NCBI GenBank assembly: GCA_035294265.1
Contig: DATGLK010000095.1
Coordinates: 1-64,000, forward strand
Direction of reading: 5' to 3'
DNA length: 64,000 bases
Source: Candidatus Binataceae bacterium
Lineage (GTDB): Bacteria > Desulfobacterota > Binatia > Binatales > Binataceae
Under the pieces are notes generated by a model that saw nothing but the letters and a program-made list of their open reading frames with translations, had not been told where the DNA came from and searched no databases. Positions 1 through 10,555 of this stretch are shown here, piece after piece. The stretch's first letter is position 1. Each line of letters starts with the position of its first letter. The translations under genes and the position numbers were made by a program.

Positions 1-19
1 CGCAGTGCTCGAGGACTAG
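1..19 (+). other. Possible 3' end of an upstream gene
   Basis: One frame reads A-V-L-E-D and then a TAG stop at 17-19, just before the ccmC start. In cytochrome c maturation operons the gene before ccmC is usually ccmB, so this may be its tail. There is too little sequence to identify it. Confidence 0.25.
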
Positions 20-25
20 AGATAA

Positions 26-730
26 ATGAAGCTTGGAATGGCATGGAGCCTGGGGCTGGCCAGCATTGCGTCGATGCTAGCCGCGCTTTTCATGGTGTTT
101 GTCTACGTCCCTACCGAAGCCCAGCAGGGGTTGGTGCAGCGTATTTTCTATTTCCATCTGCCCTGCGCTTGGGTTGCTTTCCTCGCTTTTGGACTGGTTG
201 CTGTCGCGGCTATCCTATATTTGTGGCTGGGTAGCCAGATCTGGGATGACTTGAGCTACGCGGCGGCCGAGATCGGGATGCTGTTTTGCACCCTGGTTCT
301 CATCACCGGCTCAATCTGGGCCAAGCCTATCTGGGGCACTTGGTGGACCTGGGATTCGCGCCTGACCACGACCTTCATCTTGTGGTTGCTTTACGCCGGC
401 TACCTGCTGTTGCGTGCATTTGCTGGCGATAGTCCCGAAGTCGCGCGCTTTGCCGCGGTCATCGGTATCGTGGGCGTGGTCGATGTACCGGTGATCATCG
501 TTTCCGTGCGATTGTGGCGTACCATTCACCCCGCGGTGCTGCTCACCCGTCAAGGGCAACATGGGCTGCAGGATCCCCGCATGATCGCCACCTTGCTGGT
601 GGCGTTGGGTGCGTTCAGCCTGTTGTTTGTCTGGTTGCTGTGGCTACGCTTGCGCACGTTGCGCTTGGGTTCCAAAATCGCCAGCGCGCGCCGCCGCTTG
701 GCGCTGTATGAAATGGAGGCCAGGGTGTGA
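26..730 (+). CDS. ccmC: Heme export/delivery protein CcmC
   Basis: This is a 234-residue integral membrane protein of the CcmC/CcsA family, which presents heme to CcmE during System I cytochrome c maturation. The tryptophan-rich WWD motif (W-G-T-W-W-T-W-D) lies at about residues 103-110. The likely heme-ligand histidines are H44 (in F-Y-F-H-L-P) and H168 (in R-T-I-H-P). Six hydrophobic segments are visible. The length is normal for the family. It overlaps the next small gene by 4 bp (ATG inside its TGA region), so the two are probably translated together. The rest of the Ccm operon lies outside the window. Confidence 0.93.
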   Translation: MKLGMAWSLGLASIASMLAALFMVFVYVPTEAQQGLVQRIFYFHLPCAWVAFLAFGLVAVAAILYLWLGSQIWDDLSYAAAEIGMLFCTLVLITGSIWAKPIWGTWWTWDSRLTTTFILWLLYAGYLLLRAFAGDSPEVARFAAVIGIVGVVDVPVIIVSVRLWRTIHPAVLLTRQGQHGLQDPRMIATLLVALGAFSLLFVWLLWLRLRTLRLGSKIASARRRLALYEMEARV

Positions 731-909
731 TGGATAACTTGGGCTATCTGTTCGCCGCTTATAGCCTGATTTTTGTATTAATCGGCTTGTATGTACTGTT
801 AGTGGGCAATCGTCAGGCTCGCCTGGAGGGCCGCCTAAGGGAGTTGGAGAGCAGCTTGAGGGCGCTTACCCAAGCTCCATCGGCCGGTGGGCGCGAGGCC
901 AGTCGGTGA
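727..909 (+). CDS. ccmD: CcmD-like small membrane protein
   Basis: This 60-residue protein has one N-terminal membrane segment (about residues 5-26), then a basic and charged region likely to form a short cytoplasmic helix. The size, single membrane pass, basic tail and position right after ccmC fit CcmD, which stabilises the CcmC-CcmE complex and helps release holo-CcmE. The start overlaps the ccmC stop by 4 bp. CcmD sequences are poorly conserved, so the assignment rests mainly on context and topology. Confidence 0.7.
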   Translation: MMDNLGYLFAAYSLIFVLIGLYVLLVGNRQARLEGRLRELESSLRALTQAPSAGGREASR

Positions 910-1023
910 TCCTAGCTGGTAAGATCTCCAGCCGCCCGGGCCACCGGCCTTGCGCCAGCCCGGTTCGTGCGCAGTTTAAATACCGCAGGTGCGGGACCGT
1001 AACGGGAAGCTGGCGGACGAGGA

Positions 1024-2082
1024 ATGGAATTTCAAGACTATTATAAAACGCTGGGCCTGACACGCGGTGCGACTGAAGCCGAGATCAAGTCCACATACCG
1101 TAAGCTGGCGCGCAAGTACCATCCCGATGTCAATCCGGGCAACAAGGAAGCCGAGCGGCGCTTCAAGGAAATCAACGAGGCCTACCAAGTCCTGGGCGAT
1201 CCGGAGAAGCGAAAAAAATACGACGAGTTGGGGGCCGATTGGCAGCGCGGCGCGTCCGAGGACGAATTGCGCCGGCGCTATGCGCGCGCCGGGATGGGGC
1301 ATGGTTGGGCGCGTGCCCAGGGCGATTTCAGCGATTTTTTCGCCAACTTCTTTGGCGGCGGGCTGGGACGGGGCTTCGCACGAGGGGCGGGCAACCCGGC
1401 CTCCGAACGTGCGCCCGACCTGGAGGCCGAGGTCGAGATCTCGCTGGAAGAGGCGATCCACGGGGCCACGCGACGTTTAGAGCTGAGCGCCAGTGACGAA
1501 TGCCCAGTATGCCAGGGCTCGGGCATGGTGATGGAAAGCCAGCGGGCCGGCCAGGCCCGTGTGGTCCGCGCGGCGCGCGAATGCCCCAACTGCGGCGGCA
1601 CCGGAATCGTCAATAACCGGCGCACTTTGGAGGTTACTATCCCGGCCGGCACCGGTGACGGCAACCGAATGCGCTTGGCGGGTCAGGGGGGGCGCGGAGT
1701 GCGCGCCAATCTCAATGGCGATCTTTATTTGACCGTGCGCATCCAGCCCCATCGCATCTTCAAGCTGGAGGGGCGCGATCTGCGTTGCGAACTGCCAGTT
1801 TGGGATTATGAAGCGGTGCTGGGAGCCGAGGTCACGGTGCCCACCGCTCAGGGCAAAATTTCACTGAAGGTTCCGCCCGCCAGTCAGACCGGGCGAGTGA
1901 TGCGTCTGCGGGGCAAGGGTCTGCCCGCGCGCGGCCGCGAGCCGGCGGGCGACCTGTTGTTCGAACTCAAGGTGATGGCACCGCTGGATCTGACCGAGCC
2001 CGAGCGCGCCCTGATGCGTGAATTGGCGCGGCACCGCAGTGAGCGGCACGCGCCCGATCCGCGGGCGGATCTGCTGCGGTGA
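1024..2082 (+). CDS. dnaJ: DnaJ-family co-chaperone with half a zinc finger
   Basis: This 352-residue J-domain protein stimulates the DnaK ATPase and delivers substrates. The J domain spans about residues 4-68 with the HPD motif at 33-35. A Gly/Phe-rich stretch follows (about 100-125), and then the two C-terminal beta-barrel substrate-binding domains. Classical DnaJ has four C-x2-C-x-G-x-G repeats. Here only two are seen, at C160/C163 and C187/C190, so it could bind at most one zinc. That places it between DnaJ and zinc-less CbpA. The next gene, a MerR-like regulator, begins directly after its stop codon. Confidence 0.9.
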   Translation: MEFQDYYKTLGLTRGATEAEIKSTYRKLARKYHPDVNPGNKEAERRFKEINEAYQVLGDPEKRKKYDELGADWQRGASEDELRRRYARAGMGHGWARAQGDFSDFFANFFGGGLGRGFARGAGNPASERAPDLEAEVEISLEEAIHGATRRLELSASDECPVCQGSGMVMESQRAGQARVVRAARECPNCGGTGIVNNRRTLEVTIPAGTGDGNRMRLAGQGGRGVRANLNGDLYLTVRIQPHRIFKLEGRDLRCELPVWDYEAVLGAEVTVPTAQGKISLKVPPASQTGRVMRLRGKGLPARGREPAGDLLFELKVMAPLDLTEPERALMRELARHRSERHAPDPRADLLR

Positions 2083-2385
2083 GTGGCGATGGCTGAGCGA
2101 AACCGTAAGCCGCGCGCACCGTCGCGTGCGAGCAGCGCACGGCGCGAGCGCATCCTGTACACCCGCTCCGTGATCCTCAGCCTGGGGCGAATTAACGAAG
2201 CTGATTTGGCGCGCTGGGAAGCCCACGATCTGATTGGTCCAAGCCGGGTTAGCGCGGGTGAGACACTTTACGATCAGGCAGCGCTCGAACGCATCCGGCT
2301 CATCCGTTTGTTAGCGGAAGAATTGGAGGTCAATCTGCCCGGGATCGAGATTATCGTGCGGTTGCTGCAATCTTCCAGGCGGTAG
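2083..2385 (+). CDS. MerR-like regulator, HspR/CbpM type
   Basis: This 100-residue protein has a basic N-terminus and a MerR-like helix-turn-helix. The segment from W-E-A-H-D-L-I to R-I-R-L-I-R-L resembles HspR, a heat-shock repressor, and CbpM, a modulator of the J-protein CbpA. The GTG start at 2083 directly abuts the DnaJ stop; an in-frame ATG follows at 2089. Pairing with a J-protein supports a role in controlling DnaK/DnaJ level or activity. Whether it binds DNA or the J-domain cannot be told from the sequence. Confidence 0.75.
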   Translation: MAMAERNRKPRAPSRASSARRERILYTRSVILSLGRINEADLARWEAHDLIGPSRVSAGETLYDQAALERIRLIRLLAEELEVNLPGIEIIVRLLQSSRR

Positions 2386-2390
2386 CCGAC

Positions 2391-3790
2391 ATGGCGCGCC
2401 GCAATTCCCATCGGGTGGCGCGCGCGGTGGCCGCCTTCTTTGCCCGCCAGCCGCAAATGGCAGCCCAGCCACTGCTGTTGGGCTTGTCCGGCGGTCCCGA
2501 TTCGGTGGCGCTGCTTCACGCCTTGCTCGCCCTGGCCCCGGCGATGCGCCCGGCGCTTTACGCCGCTCATTACAATCACGACTTGCGGCACAGTGCGGCT
2601 CGCGATGAGAACTTCGTGCGAGAACTGTGCGCCCGGCTCGGGGTTCCCCTGCAAGTCGGCCACGCGTGCGATCTGGCAGGTAGCAACCTGGAGGCGCGCG
2701 CGCGCCAGGCCCGCTATCGCTATCTGACCGAAGCGGCAGAGCGCGTCGGGGCCGCGCACATCGCGGTGGCTCATCAAGCCGAGGATCAAGCCGAAACCGT
2801 TCTGATGCGGTTGCTGCGTGGCGCGGGTGTGACTGGGCTGGGGGCGATGGCGCCAGTGGGTCCCGGTCGTTTGGTTCGGCCGCTATTGGAAGTGCGCCGC
2901 GCCGAGATCCTCGACTATCTGGCCGCGATCGGCGCCAATTATGTGGAAGACGACAGCAACGCTTCGCTGGTTCCCGAGCGTAATCGCGTGCGGCTTCGCC
3001 TGATCCCACTTTTGGAGACGGACTTTTCCCCAGGCCTGAGCGCCCGCTTGTGTGCATTGGCTGCCGAGATGCGCTCGGTTGGCAGCCTGCTAGAAAGCTT
3101 GGCCGACCAATTTTTAAGCACTGCCACGGACGCGCACGGTGACCTGGAGATCGAGCGGCTGCAGGCCTTGCCCCAAGCGCTGGCGCTTGCGGCCCTGCGG
3201 GCCTACGTCGAGCGACAGGTGGGCAGCCTGTCCCATTTCGACCGCAGCCACTTCGAAGCGCTCTACCGTCTATGTATTAAGGGGAAACCCAATGGACGGC
3301 TGGACTTGCCCGGTGGCTGGCGCGGCTGGCGCCAATACGGCAGACTTAGGATTGTCGGTCAGATTCCTGCCAAGCGCTCGCTCGAGTTCGAGAGGGAGTT
3401 GCACGCGGGGGCCCGGGTGGATCTGGCAGGGCTCACGATCGAAGCATGGCTGCGGCCTGCGGTGGGTGAGCTGAGGCCGCGCAGCGAGGACGAGGCGCTG
3501 TTTGACGCCGATGTTTTGGAGGATGGCTTGCGGGTGCGAAACTGTCGCCCGGGAGACCGCATTGTTCCTTTGGGAATGCGCGGGCGGCGCAAGCTCAATC
3601 GAATCTTCATCGAACGGCGCGTGGCCCCGGCTTTGCGCGCGGGTTGGCCGCTGTTGGTGTGGAGGGATGAAGTAGTGTGGCTGCCAGGCTTGGTGCGCTC
3701 CAATGCGGCGCTGGTGAGCGCGCGGACCAAGCGGGTACTGCAGGTGCGAATGAGCGTTGCGCCGAATTTGAACCGCGTGCTAGCGTCTAG

Positions 3791-3794
<4 letters not shown>
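2391..3794 (+). CDS. tilS: tRNA(Ile)-lysidine synthase TilS
   Basis: TilS attaches lysine to C34 of the CAU-anticodon isoleucine tRNA using ATP, so that it reads AUA. The PP-loop ATP-binding motif S-G-G-P-D-S is at residues 33-38, and the N-type PP-loop domain fills the first half. The C-terminal part (R-P-G-D-R near 385-390, then K-L-N-R-I-F) is the TilS-specific domain. The 467-residue length is typical. The stop overlaps the ftsH ATG by 4 bp. The tilS-ftsH pairing is widely conserved. Confidence 0.95.
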
Positions 3795-5734
<1,940 letters not shown>

Positions 5735-5742
5735 TTGCCAGT

Positions 5743-6621
5743 GTGCCTGCCGCTGTTGACGTTGTAGCGCGCCGTGCTTACCAGCCGCGCAATTTGCGCC
5801 TGCCGGGCGGGCTTACCGTAAGCTTTCCGGCGATGATGGGGGTGCTCAACCTGACCCCCGATTCGTTCTCCGATGGCGGCCGTTTCATGGCTCGCGACCA
5901 AGCTGTCGCCCACGCCCTAGAGTTGGCCCAGGCGGGCTGCCAGATCGTCGATCTTGGGGGGGAATCCACCCGTCCAGGTGCCCGCGCGGTGCCGCTGGAA
6001 GAGGAATGGGCGCGGGTTGGGCCAGTGCTGCATGAGCTGGCTGGTAGGTTAAGTAGCGCCATCTCGATCGATACCCGCAAGGCCGAAGTTGCGCGCCGTG
6101 CCATCCTGGAAGGCGCTACTATTGTCAACGATGTCAGCGCCCTGACCTTCGACCCTGCGATGGCGTCGGTGGTGGCGCGGGCCCGCGTAGCGGTGGTACT
6201 GATGCATATGCGCGGCACACCGGCGACGATGATGAGTAAGGCGCGCTATCACGATTTGCTAGCGGAGGTCAGCCACTATCTGCTCGCGCGCGCGGCCGCG
6301 GCGCGCCAGGCTGGTATCGCTCGCTCGCGGATCGTGCTGGACCCGGGTATTGGCTTTGCCAAGCGTGCGCGTCACAATTTTGCGATCTTGGGCGGGATGG
6401 CGCGGCTGCGCCACCTTGGTTACCCGCTTCTTATTGGGCCCTCACGCAAGGCCTTTATCGGGCGGGTGGCCGGGACGCGGGCCGAGCAACTTTTGTTTGG
6501 TACCGCGGCGGCCACGGCAATTGCCGTGGCTGGCGGTGCCGCGATCGTGCGGGTCCATGATCCCGCGCCGCTGGCGGCGGTGGTGAAGGTGGCGGCGGCG
6601 GTGGCTCGCGCCCGGAGCTAA
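5743..6621 (+). CDS. folP: Dihydropteroate synthase FolP
   Basis: FolP condenses 6-hydroxymethyl-7,8-dihydropterin pyrophosphate with p-aminobenzoate in folate synthesis, and is the sulfonamide target. The TIM-barrel signatures are present: M-G-V-L-N-L-T-P-D-S-F-S-D-G-G near the N-terminus, D-x-G-G-E-S-T-R-P-G, and the C-terminal G-P-S-R-K-A-F-I-G. The length of 292 residues is normal. The first start is GTG at 5743, 8 bp after ftsH, and the protein has a short N-terminal extension before the conserved core. It sits in the tilS-ftsH-folP-cdaA order. Confidence 0.95.
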   Translation: MPAAVDVVARRAYQPRNLRLPGGLTVSFPAMMGVLNLTPDSFSDGGRFMARDQAVAHALELAQAGCQIVDLGGESTRPGARAVPLEEEWARVGPVLHELAGRLSSAISIDTRKAEVARRAILEGATIVNDVSALTFDPAMASVVARARVAVVLMHMRGTPATMMSKARYHDLLAEVSHYLLARAAAARQAGIARSRIVLDPGIGFAKRARHNFAILGGMARLRHLGYPLLIGPSRKAFIGRVAGTRAEQLLFGTAAATAIAVAGGAAIVRVHDPAPLAAVVKVAAAVARARS

Positions 6622-6622
6622 G

Positions 6623-7378
6623 GTGATGGTCTTCCGACCGGAACTGATTCCCCTCCCGCGCTGGCAGGACGTCGTCGATATCCTGGTAGTAGCATGGATC
6701 ATCTATCGCATCGCGCTTATCATGCGCGGCACGCGCGCGGTGCAAATGGTGCTGGGAGTGGCAGTGATCGGCGCAGCCTATGTGGCCTCCCAGTTTCTGG
6801 GTTTGTTCACCCTCAACTGGCTGCTCAATAATTTCCTGGGCTCGTTGATCGTCATCCTGGTGGTGATTTTTCAGGTCGATATCCGCCGCGCCTTGACCCG
6901 CTTCGGTACCCGCCCGTTTTTGGGCTATCGCGGCTCGACCGCGCCCGCCGCCGAAGAACTGGCGCAGGCGGCGGCTTGGTTATCGGCCCATCGCATTGGG
7001 GGGCTGGTGGTGCTTGAGCGCGAGGTCGGCTTGACCGAATTTATCGAGGCTGGACGGCCGGTGGATGCGCGTTTGAGTGCGGAGTTGCTGGAGACCATCT
7101 TCATGCCGGGCTCGCCGCTGCACGATGGTGCTGTGATCCTCAAAGGCGATCAGGTAGTGGCGGCGGCCTGCGTGCTGCCCCTATCGGCCAATCCCAACCT
7201 GGTCCGAACCCTAGGCACGCGCCATCGCGCCGCCATTGGCGTGACCGAGGATACCGACGCCCTGGCGGTGGTAGTCTCGGAAGAGGACGGTACCATCTCG
7301 CTGGCGCGCGGTGGAGCGCTGACCCGCCATCTGGAACCCGCCGCGCTGCGCCAGCGGCTGGAGAGCTTTAATCCGTAA
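6623..7378 (+). CDS. cdaA: Diadenylate cyclase CdaA
   Basis: CdaA makes cyclic di-AMP from two ATP at the membrane. Three N-terminal hydrophobic segments (about residues 15-85) precede the DAC (DisA_N) domain. The catalytic D-G-A motif (in L-H-D-G-A-V-I) is near residue 167 and the R-H-R motif (in G-T-R-H-R-A-A-I-G) near 198. The length of 251 residues is typical. Starts are GTG at 6623 or ATG at 6626, right behind folP. It is followed by a YbbR-domain gene and glmM, the conserved cdaA-cdaR-glmM arrangement linking c-di-AMP to cell-wall precursor supply. Confidence 0.95.
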   Translation: MMVFRPELIPLPRWQDVVDILVVAWIIYRIALIMRGTRAVQMVLGVAVIGAAYVASQFLGLFTLNWLLNNFLGSLIVILVVIFQVDIRRALTRFGTRPFLGYRGSTAPAAEELAQAAAWLSAHRIGGLVVLEREVGLTEFIEAGRPVDARLSAELLETIFMPGSPLHDGAVILKGDQVVAAACVLPLSANPNLVRTLGTRHRAAIGVTEDTDALAVVVSEEDGTISLARGGALTRHLEPAALRQRLESFNP

Positions 7379-7385
7379 GGTTGGC

Positions 7386-8327
7386 GTGGGGCAAAGCGTG
7401 AAGGGTTTGCGACTGACCGAGGTGCGGCAGCGATTTGTGCGCAATCTGGGCCTACGCCTGCTGGCCCTGCTGATCGCGATCGGGTTGTGGGTCTTCGTCA
7501 ACGCGGCTCAGCACGAGACACAAACCGATCTGGTAATTCCAGTGCAATATACCGGGCTGCCGCCCGGACTGATGATCATCAACGAACATCCTCAATTTGT
7601 GAACTTGCGCATCTCGGGGCCGCAGACCTTGCTGTCACTGCTTGACCCCGGTCGCATGACGGTTCACCTGGATTTGCGCGGAGTCACGCCCGGCGAGGCG
7701 GATTACAAGATCACAACCGACATGTTCCACATCCCGCGCCAGACCAGCATCGAGCAGATTACACCTTCGCAAATCACGCTGGACATCGACCAGATTGTGA
7801 CTAAATCGCTTCCGGTCCATCTCGACACCAGCGGTGAAGTGGCGGACGGGCTGGAGATAGCCTCGGTTCAGCTCCAGCCCGCGACCGTAGCGGTGACCGG
7901 GCCGCAACGCATGCTGCGCAACCTGGGCTCGCTGGATACCGTACCGTTGGACGTGCAGGGGTTGGCGGCCGATGTCACGCGCGAGATCGCGCTGGCGGAT
8001 AGCGGTCCACTTATCCGAGTTCCCGTCACCCAGGTGATGGTTACGGTGCATCTAGGTGACGTTATCGCCGAGCGCCAGTTCCACAATCTTCCTATCACCG
8101 TGCGCAACACCAGTTTGCGTGCGATGGTGATTCCGCACACCGTCTCGCTGGCGGTGCGCGGCCCACAGCGCGCGCTCAACGGGCTGAGCCTGAACAAGGC
8201 GGTGTTTATCGATGCCGAAGATCTGCGCGTGGGCTGGTATGAAGCGCCCGTAATGGTGGACTTACCCAAGGGATTGCAGGTGGTGCGCCAGCAACCCGAA
8301 AAAGTTAAACTGCGAATCTATCGCTAG
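7386..8327 (+). CDS. YbbR-domain protein (CdaR-like)
   Basis: This 313-residue protein has one N-terminal membrane segment (about 18-37) and a long extracytoplasmic part made of repeated beta-rich YbbR domains. Recurring elements such as V-x-V-x-G-P at domain ends mark the repeats. In Firmicutes the equivalent CdaR binds and modulates CdaA. Here the same role is inferred from its place between cdaA and glmM. The start is GTG at 7386, 7 bp after the cdaA stop. Confidence 0.85.
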   Translation: MGQSVKGLRLTEVRQRFVRNLGLRLLALLIAIGLWVFVNAAQHETQTDLVIPVQYTGLPPGLMIINEHPQFVNLRISGPQTLLSLLDPGRMTVHLDLRGVTPGEADYKITTDMFHIPRQTSIEQITPSQITLDIDQIVTKSLPVHLDTSGEVADGLEIASVQLQPATVAVTGPQRMLRNLGSLDTVPLDVQGLAADVTREIALADSGPLIRVPVTQVMVTVHLGDVIAERQFHNLPITVRNTSLRAMVIPHTVSLAVRGPQRALNGLSLNKAVFIDAEDLRVGWYEAPVMVDLPKGLQVVRQQPEKVKLRIYR

Positions 8328-8340
8328 ACCGAGGAATAAG

Positions 8341-9723
8341 TTGTCGCAACAAGAACGGCGCGCGCAGGCGCCTCGACTGTTTGGTACCGACGGCATTCGC
8401 GGCATCGCCAACCAGCATCCCATCACCTCTGAAATTGCCCTACGCCTGGGCCGCGCCCTGGCCGAGGTCTTTCGCCGGCCGGCCGGCAGCCATAGCCGAG
8501 TTTTGATTGGAAAGGACACCCGGCTGTCGGGTTACATGCTAGAGACCGCGATGGCCTCGGGGATCTGCTCGGTGGGCGCCGACGTGCTTTTGGTGGGGCC
8601 GCTGCCCACTCCAGCCATCGCCTACCTGACGCGCACGATGCGGGCCGCGGCTGGCGTGGTCATCTCGGCCTCGCATAACCCTTTTCAAGACAATGGTATC
8701 AAGTTCTTTAACCGCGAAGGCTTCAAGCTGGATGATGAACTGGAGCGCCGGATCGAAGAGTTGGTGTCGGATGACCGCCTGATTGAGCGCGCCAGCGCCG
8801 AAGACGTGGGCAAGGCGATTCGGATCGACGACGCAATCGGCCGCTATCTGGTCTTTCTCAAGGCCTGCCTGCCGCGCGACTGCCTGTTCGACGGGCTCAA
8901 GCTGGTTATCGACTGCGCCCACGGTGCGGCTTACAAGGTTGGCCCCGAGTTGCTAGCGGAGCTGGGTGCCGACGTGATTGCCATCGGCGTGGAACCCGAC
9001 GGCAAGAATATCAACTTTCAAAGCGGGACCCTCCATTTGTCGCGCTTGCGCGAGCGCGTTTTGAGTAGCGGCGCCGATTTGGGCGTGGCGCTGGATGGCG
9101 ATGCCGATCGGGCCTTATTCGTCGATGCCCGCGGTGAGGTGTTCGACGGCGATGAGGTGATGGCGATCATGGGGCGAGCACTGAGCGCCGCGGGTAAGCT
9201 GGCGGGCAATGCCGTGGTGGCCACCGTGATGAGTAACCTGGGGCTGGAGCAGGCCCTGGCGGAGGTGGGAATCGGCTTGGTGCGCACGGAGGTGGGCGAT
9301 CCGGCGGTCAGCCGGGAGATGCGCTTGAAGGGCTACAACTTTGGGGGTGAACAATCGGGCCATTTGATTTTCATGGATCACTCCACCACCGGCGATGGCC
9401 TGATCACTACTTTGCTGCTGCTGGAGCAGATCCTCAAACGTGGGCGTGGCTTGGCGGAAATGCGCGTGATGCACCGCTTTCCCCAGGTTTTGCACAATGT
9501 GCGCGTGGCGCGCCGCCTACCGCTGAGCGAGATGCCTGAGGTCCAGCGCGCAATCACCGCGGTGCGCGCGCGCCTGGGCCCGCGCAGCCGGGTGTTGGTG
9601 CGCTATTCGGGCACCGAGATGGTTGCCCGGGTGATGGTCGAAGGCGAAGACCTGAGCAAGATCAAGGCCTGCGCCCAGGAAATCGGCGCGCTCATCGAGC
9701 GTCAGGTCGGCCAACCCAATTAA
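8341..9723 (+). CDS. glmM: Phosphoglucosamine mutase GlmM
   Basis: GlmM converts glucosamine-6-phosphate to glucosamine-1-phosphate, a step toward UDP-GlcNAc for peptidoglycan and LPS. Seen in the sequence are F-G-T-D-G-I-R-G at the N-terminus, the phosphoserine loop S-A-S-H-N-P near residues 108-113, the metal-binding D-G-D-A-D-R near 253-258, and R-Y-S-G-T-E near the C-terminus for phosphate binding. The length of 460 residues is usual. The start is TTG at 8341. It completes the cdaA-ybbR-glmM module. Confidence 0.96.
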   Translation: MSQQERRAQAPRLFGTDGIRGIANQHPITSEIALRLGRALAEVFRRPAGSHSRVLIGKDTRLSGYMLETAMASGICSVGADVLLVGPLPTPAIAYLTRTMRAAAGVVISASHNPFQDNGIKFFNREGFKLDDELERRIEELVSDDRLIERASAEDVGKAIRIDDAIGRYLVFLKACLPRDCLFDGLKLVIDCAHGAAYKVGPELLAELGADVIAIGVEPDGKNINFQSGTLHLSRLRERVLSSGADLGVALDGDADRALFVDARGEVFDGDEVMAIMGRALSAAGKLAGNAVVATVMSNLGLEQALAEVGIGLVRTEVGDPAVSREMRLKGYNFGGEQSGHLIFMDHSTTGDGLITTLLLLEQILKRGRGLAEMRVMHRFPQVLHNVRVARRLPLSEMPEVQRAITAVRARLGPRSRVLVRYSGTEMVARVMVEGEDLSKIKACAQEIGALIERQVGQPN

Positions 9724-9734
9724 GACGTGCGCCT

Positions 9735-10511
9735 ATGATCAAGCTTGGTGTCAACGTCGATCATGTCGCAACCTTGCGTCAAGCCCGGCGCACCAACTAT
9801 CCCGATCCATTGCAGGCGGCCCTGTTAGCCCAGCGTGCCGGAGCCGACGCCATCACCATCCACTTGCGCGAGGATCGCCGTCATATCCAGGATCACGACC
9901 TCTTTCGCATCGCCCAGGCCCTTAGCCTGCCGCTCAACCAGGAATTGGCGCCCACCGGCGAGATGGTCGAATTGGCTCTCAAGCTGCACCCCGCCGAGGT
10001 CTGCCTCGTGCCCGAACGGCGGGAGGAACTGACCACCGAGGGCGGCCTGGACGCGGCTGCGATGAGTGAGCGGCTGGCGCCGATCGTGCGCTCCCTCAAC
10101 GAGGCTAAAATCGGAGTGAGCCTGTTTGTCGAGCCGGATCGAGTCCAGCTCCAAGCCGCGCGCGAGCTCGGAGCCAAATATGTGGAATTGCACACCGGGC
10201 GCTACGCCGAGCTGGCGGATCGCGACCTGTCTTCGGGTGCGGGCTCTAAGCGAGAATCGAGCTTCAGCGAGCAAACCCGTGCTGAATTAGCCCGCGTCGC
10301 GCAGGCCATCAAGATCGCGCGCGCCCTGGGGCTGCGGGTCAACGCCGGCCACGGCTTGAACTACGACAATACCGCACCAATCGCCGCGCTGCGTGGGCTG
10401 CAGTGGCTCCATATCGGTCACGCGATCGTGGCGCGTGCGGTAATGGTCGGGATGCCGGCGGCGGTGCGCGGGATGAAGCGGCTCATCGCTGCGGCTGGTC
10501 AGCACGCTTAG
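9735..10511 (+). CDS. pdxJ: Pyridoxine 5'-phosphate synthase PdxJ
   Basis: PdxJ condenses 3-amino-2-oxopropyl phosphate with 1-deoxyxylulose 5-phosphate to give pyridoxine 5'-phosphate in the DXP-dependent vitamin B6 pathway. The N-terminus I-K-L-G-V-N-V-D-H-V-A-T-L-R-Q-A-R and the C-terminal H-I-G-H-A-I-V-A-R-A are diagnostic. Length is 258 residues. In related genomes acpS commonly follows pdxJ. Here the next gene is nnrD and acpS is absent from the window. Confidence 0.96.
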   Translation: MIKLGVNVDHVATLRQARRTNYPDPLQAALLAQRAGADAITIHLREDRRHIQDHDLFRIAQALSLPLNQELAPTGEMVELALKLHPAEVCLVPERREELTTEGGLDAAAMSERLAPIVRSLNEAKIGVSLFVEPDRVQLQAARELGAKYVELHTGRYAELADRDLSSGAGSKRESSFSEQTRAELARVAQAIKIARALGLRVNAGHGLNYDNTAPIAALRGLQWLHIGHAIVARAVMVGMPAAVRGMKRLIAAAGQHA

Positions 10512-10555
10512 CATTTGATGGCCCACGGAGTGGAGTTTGCTAAGCTCCCACTATC

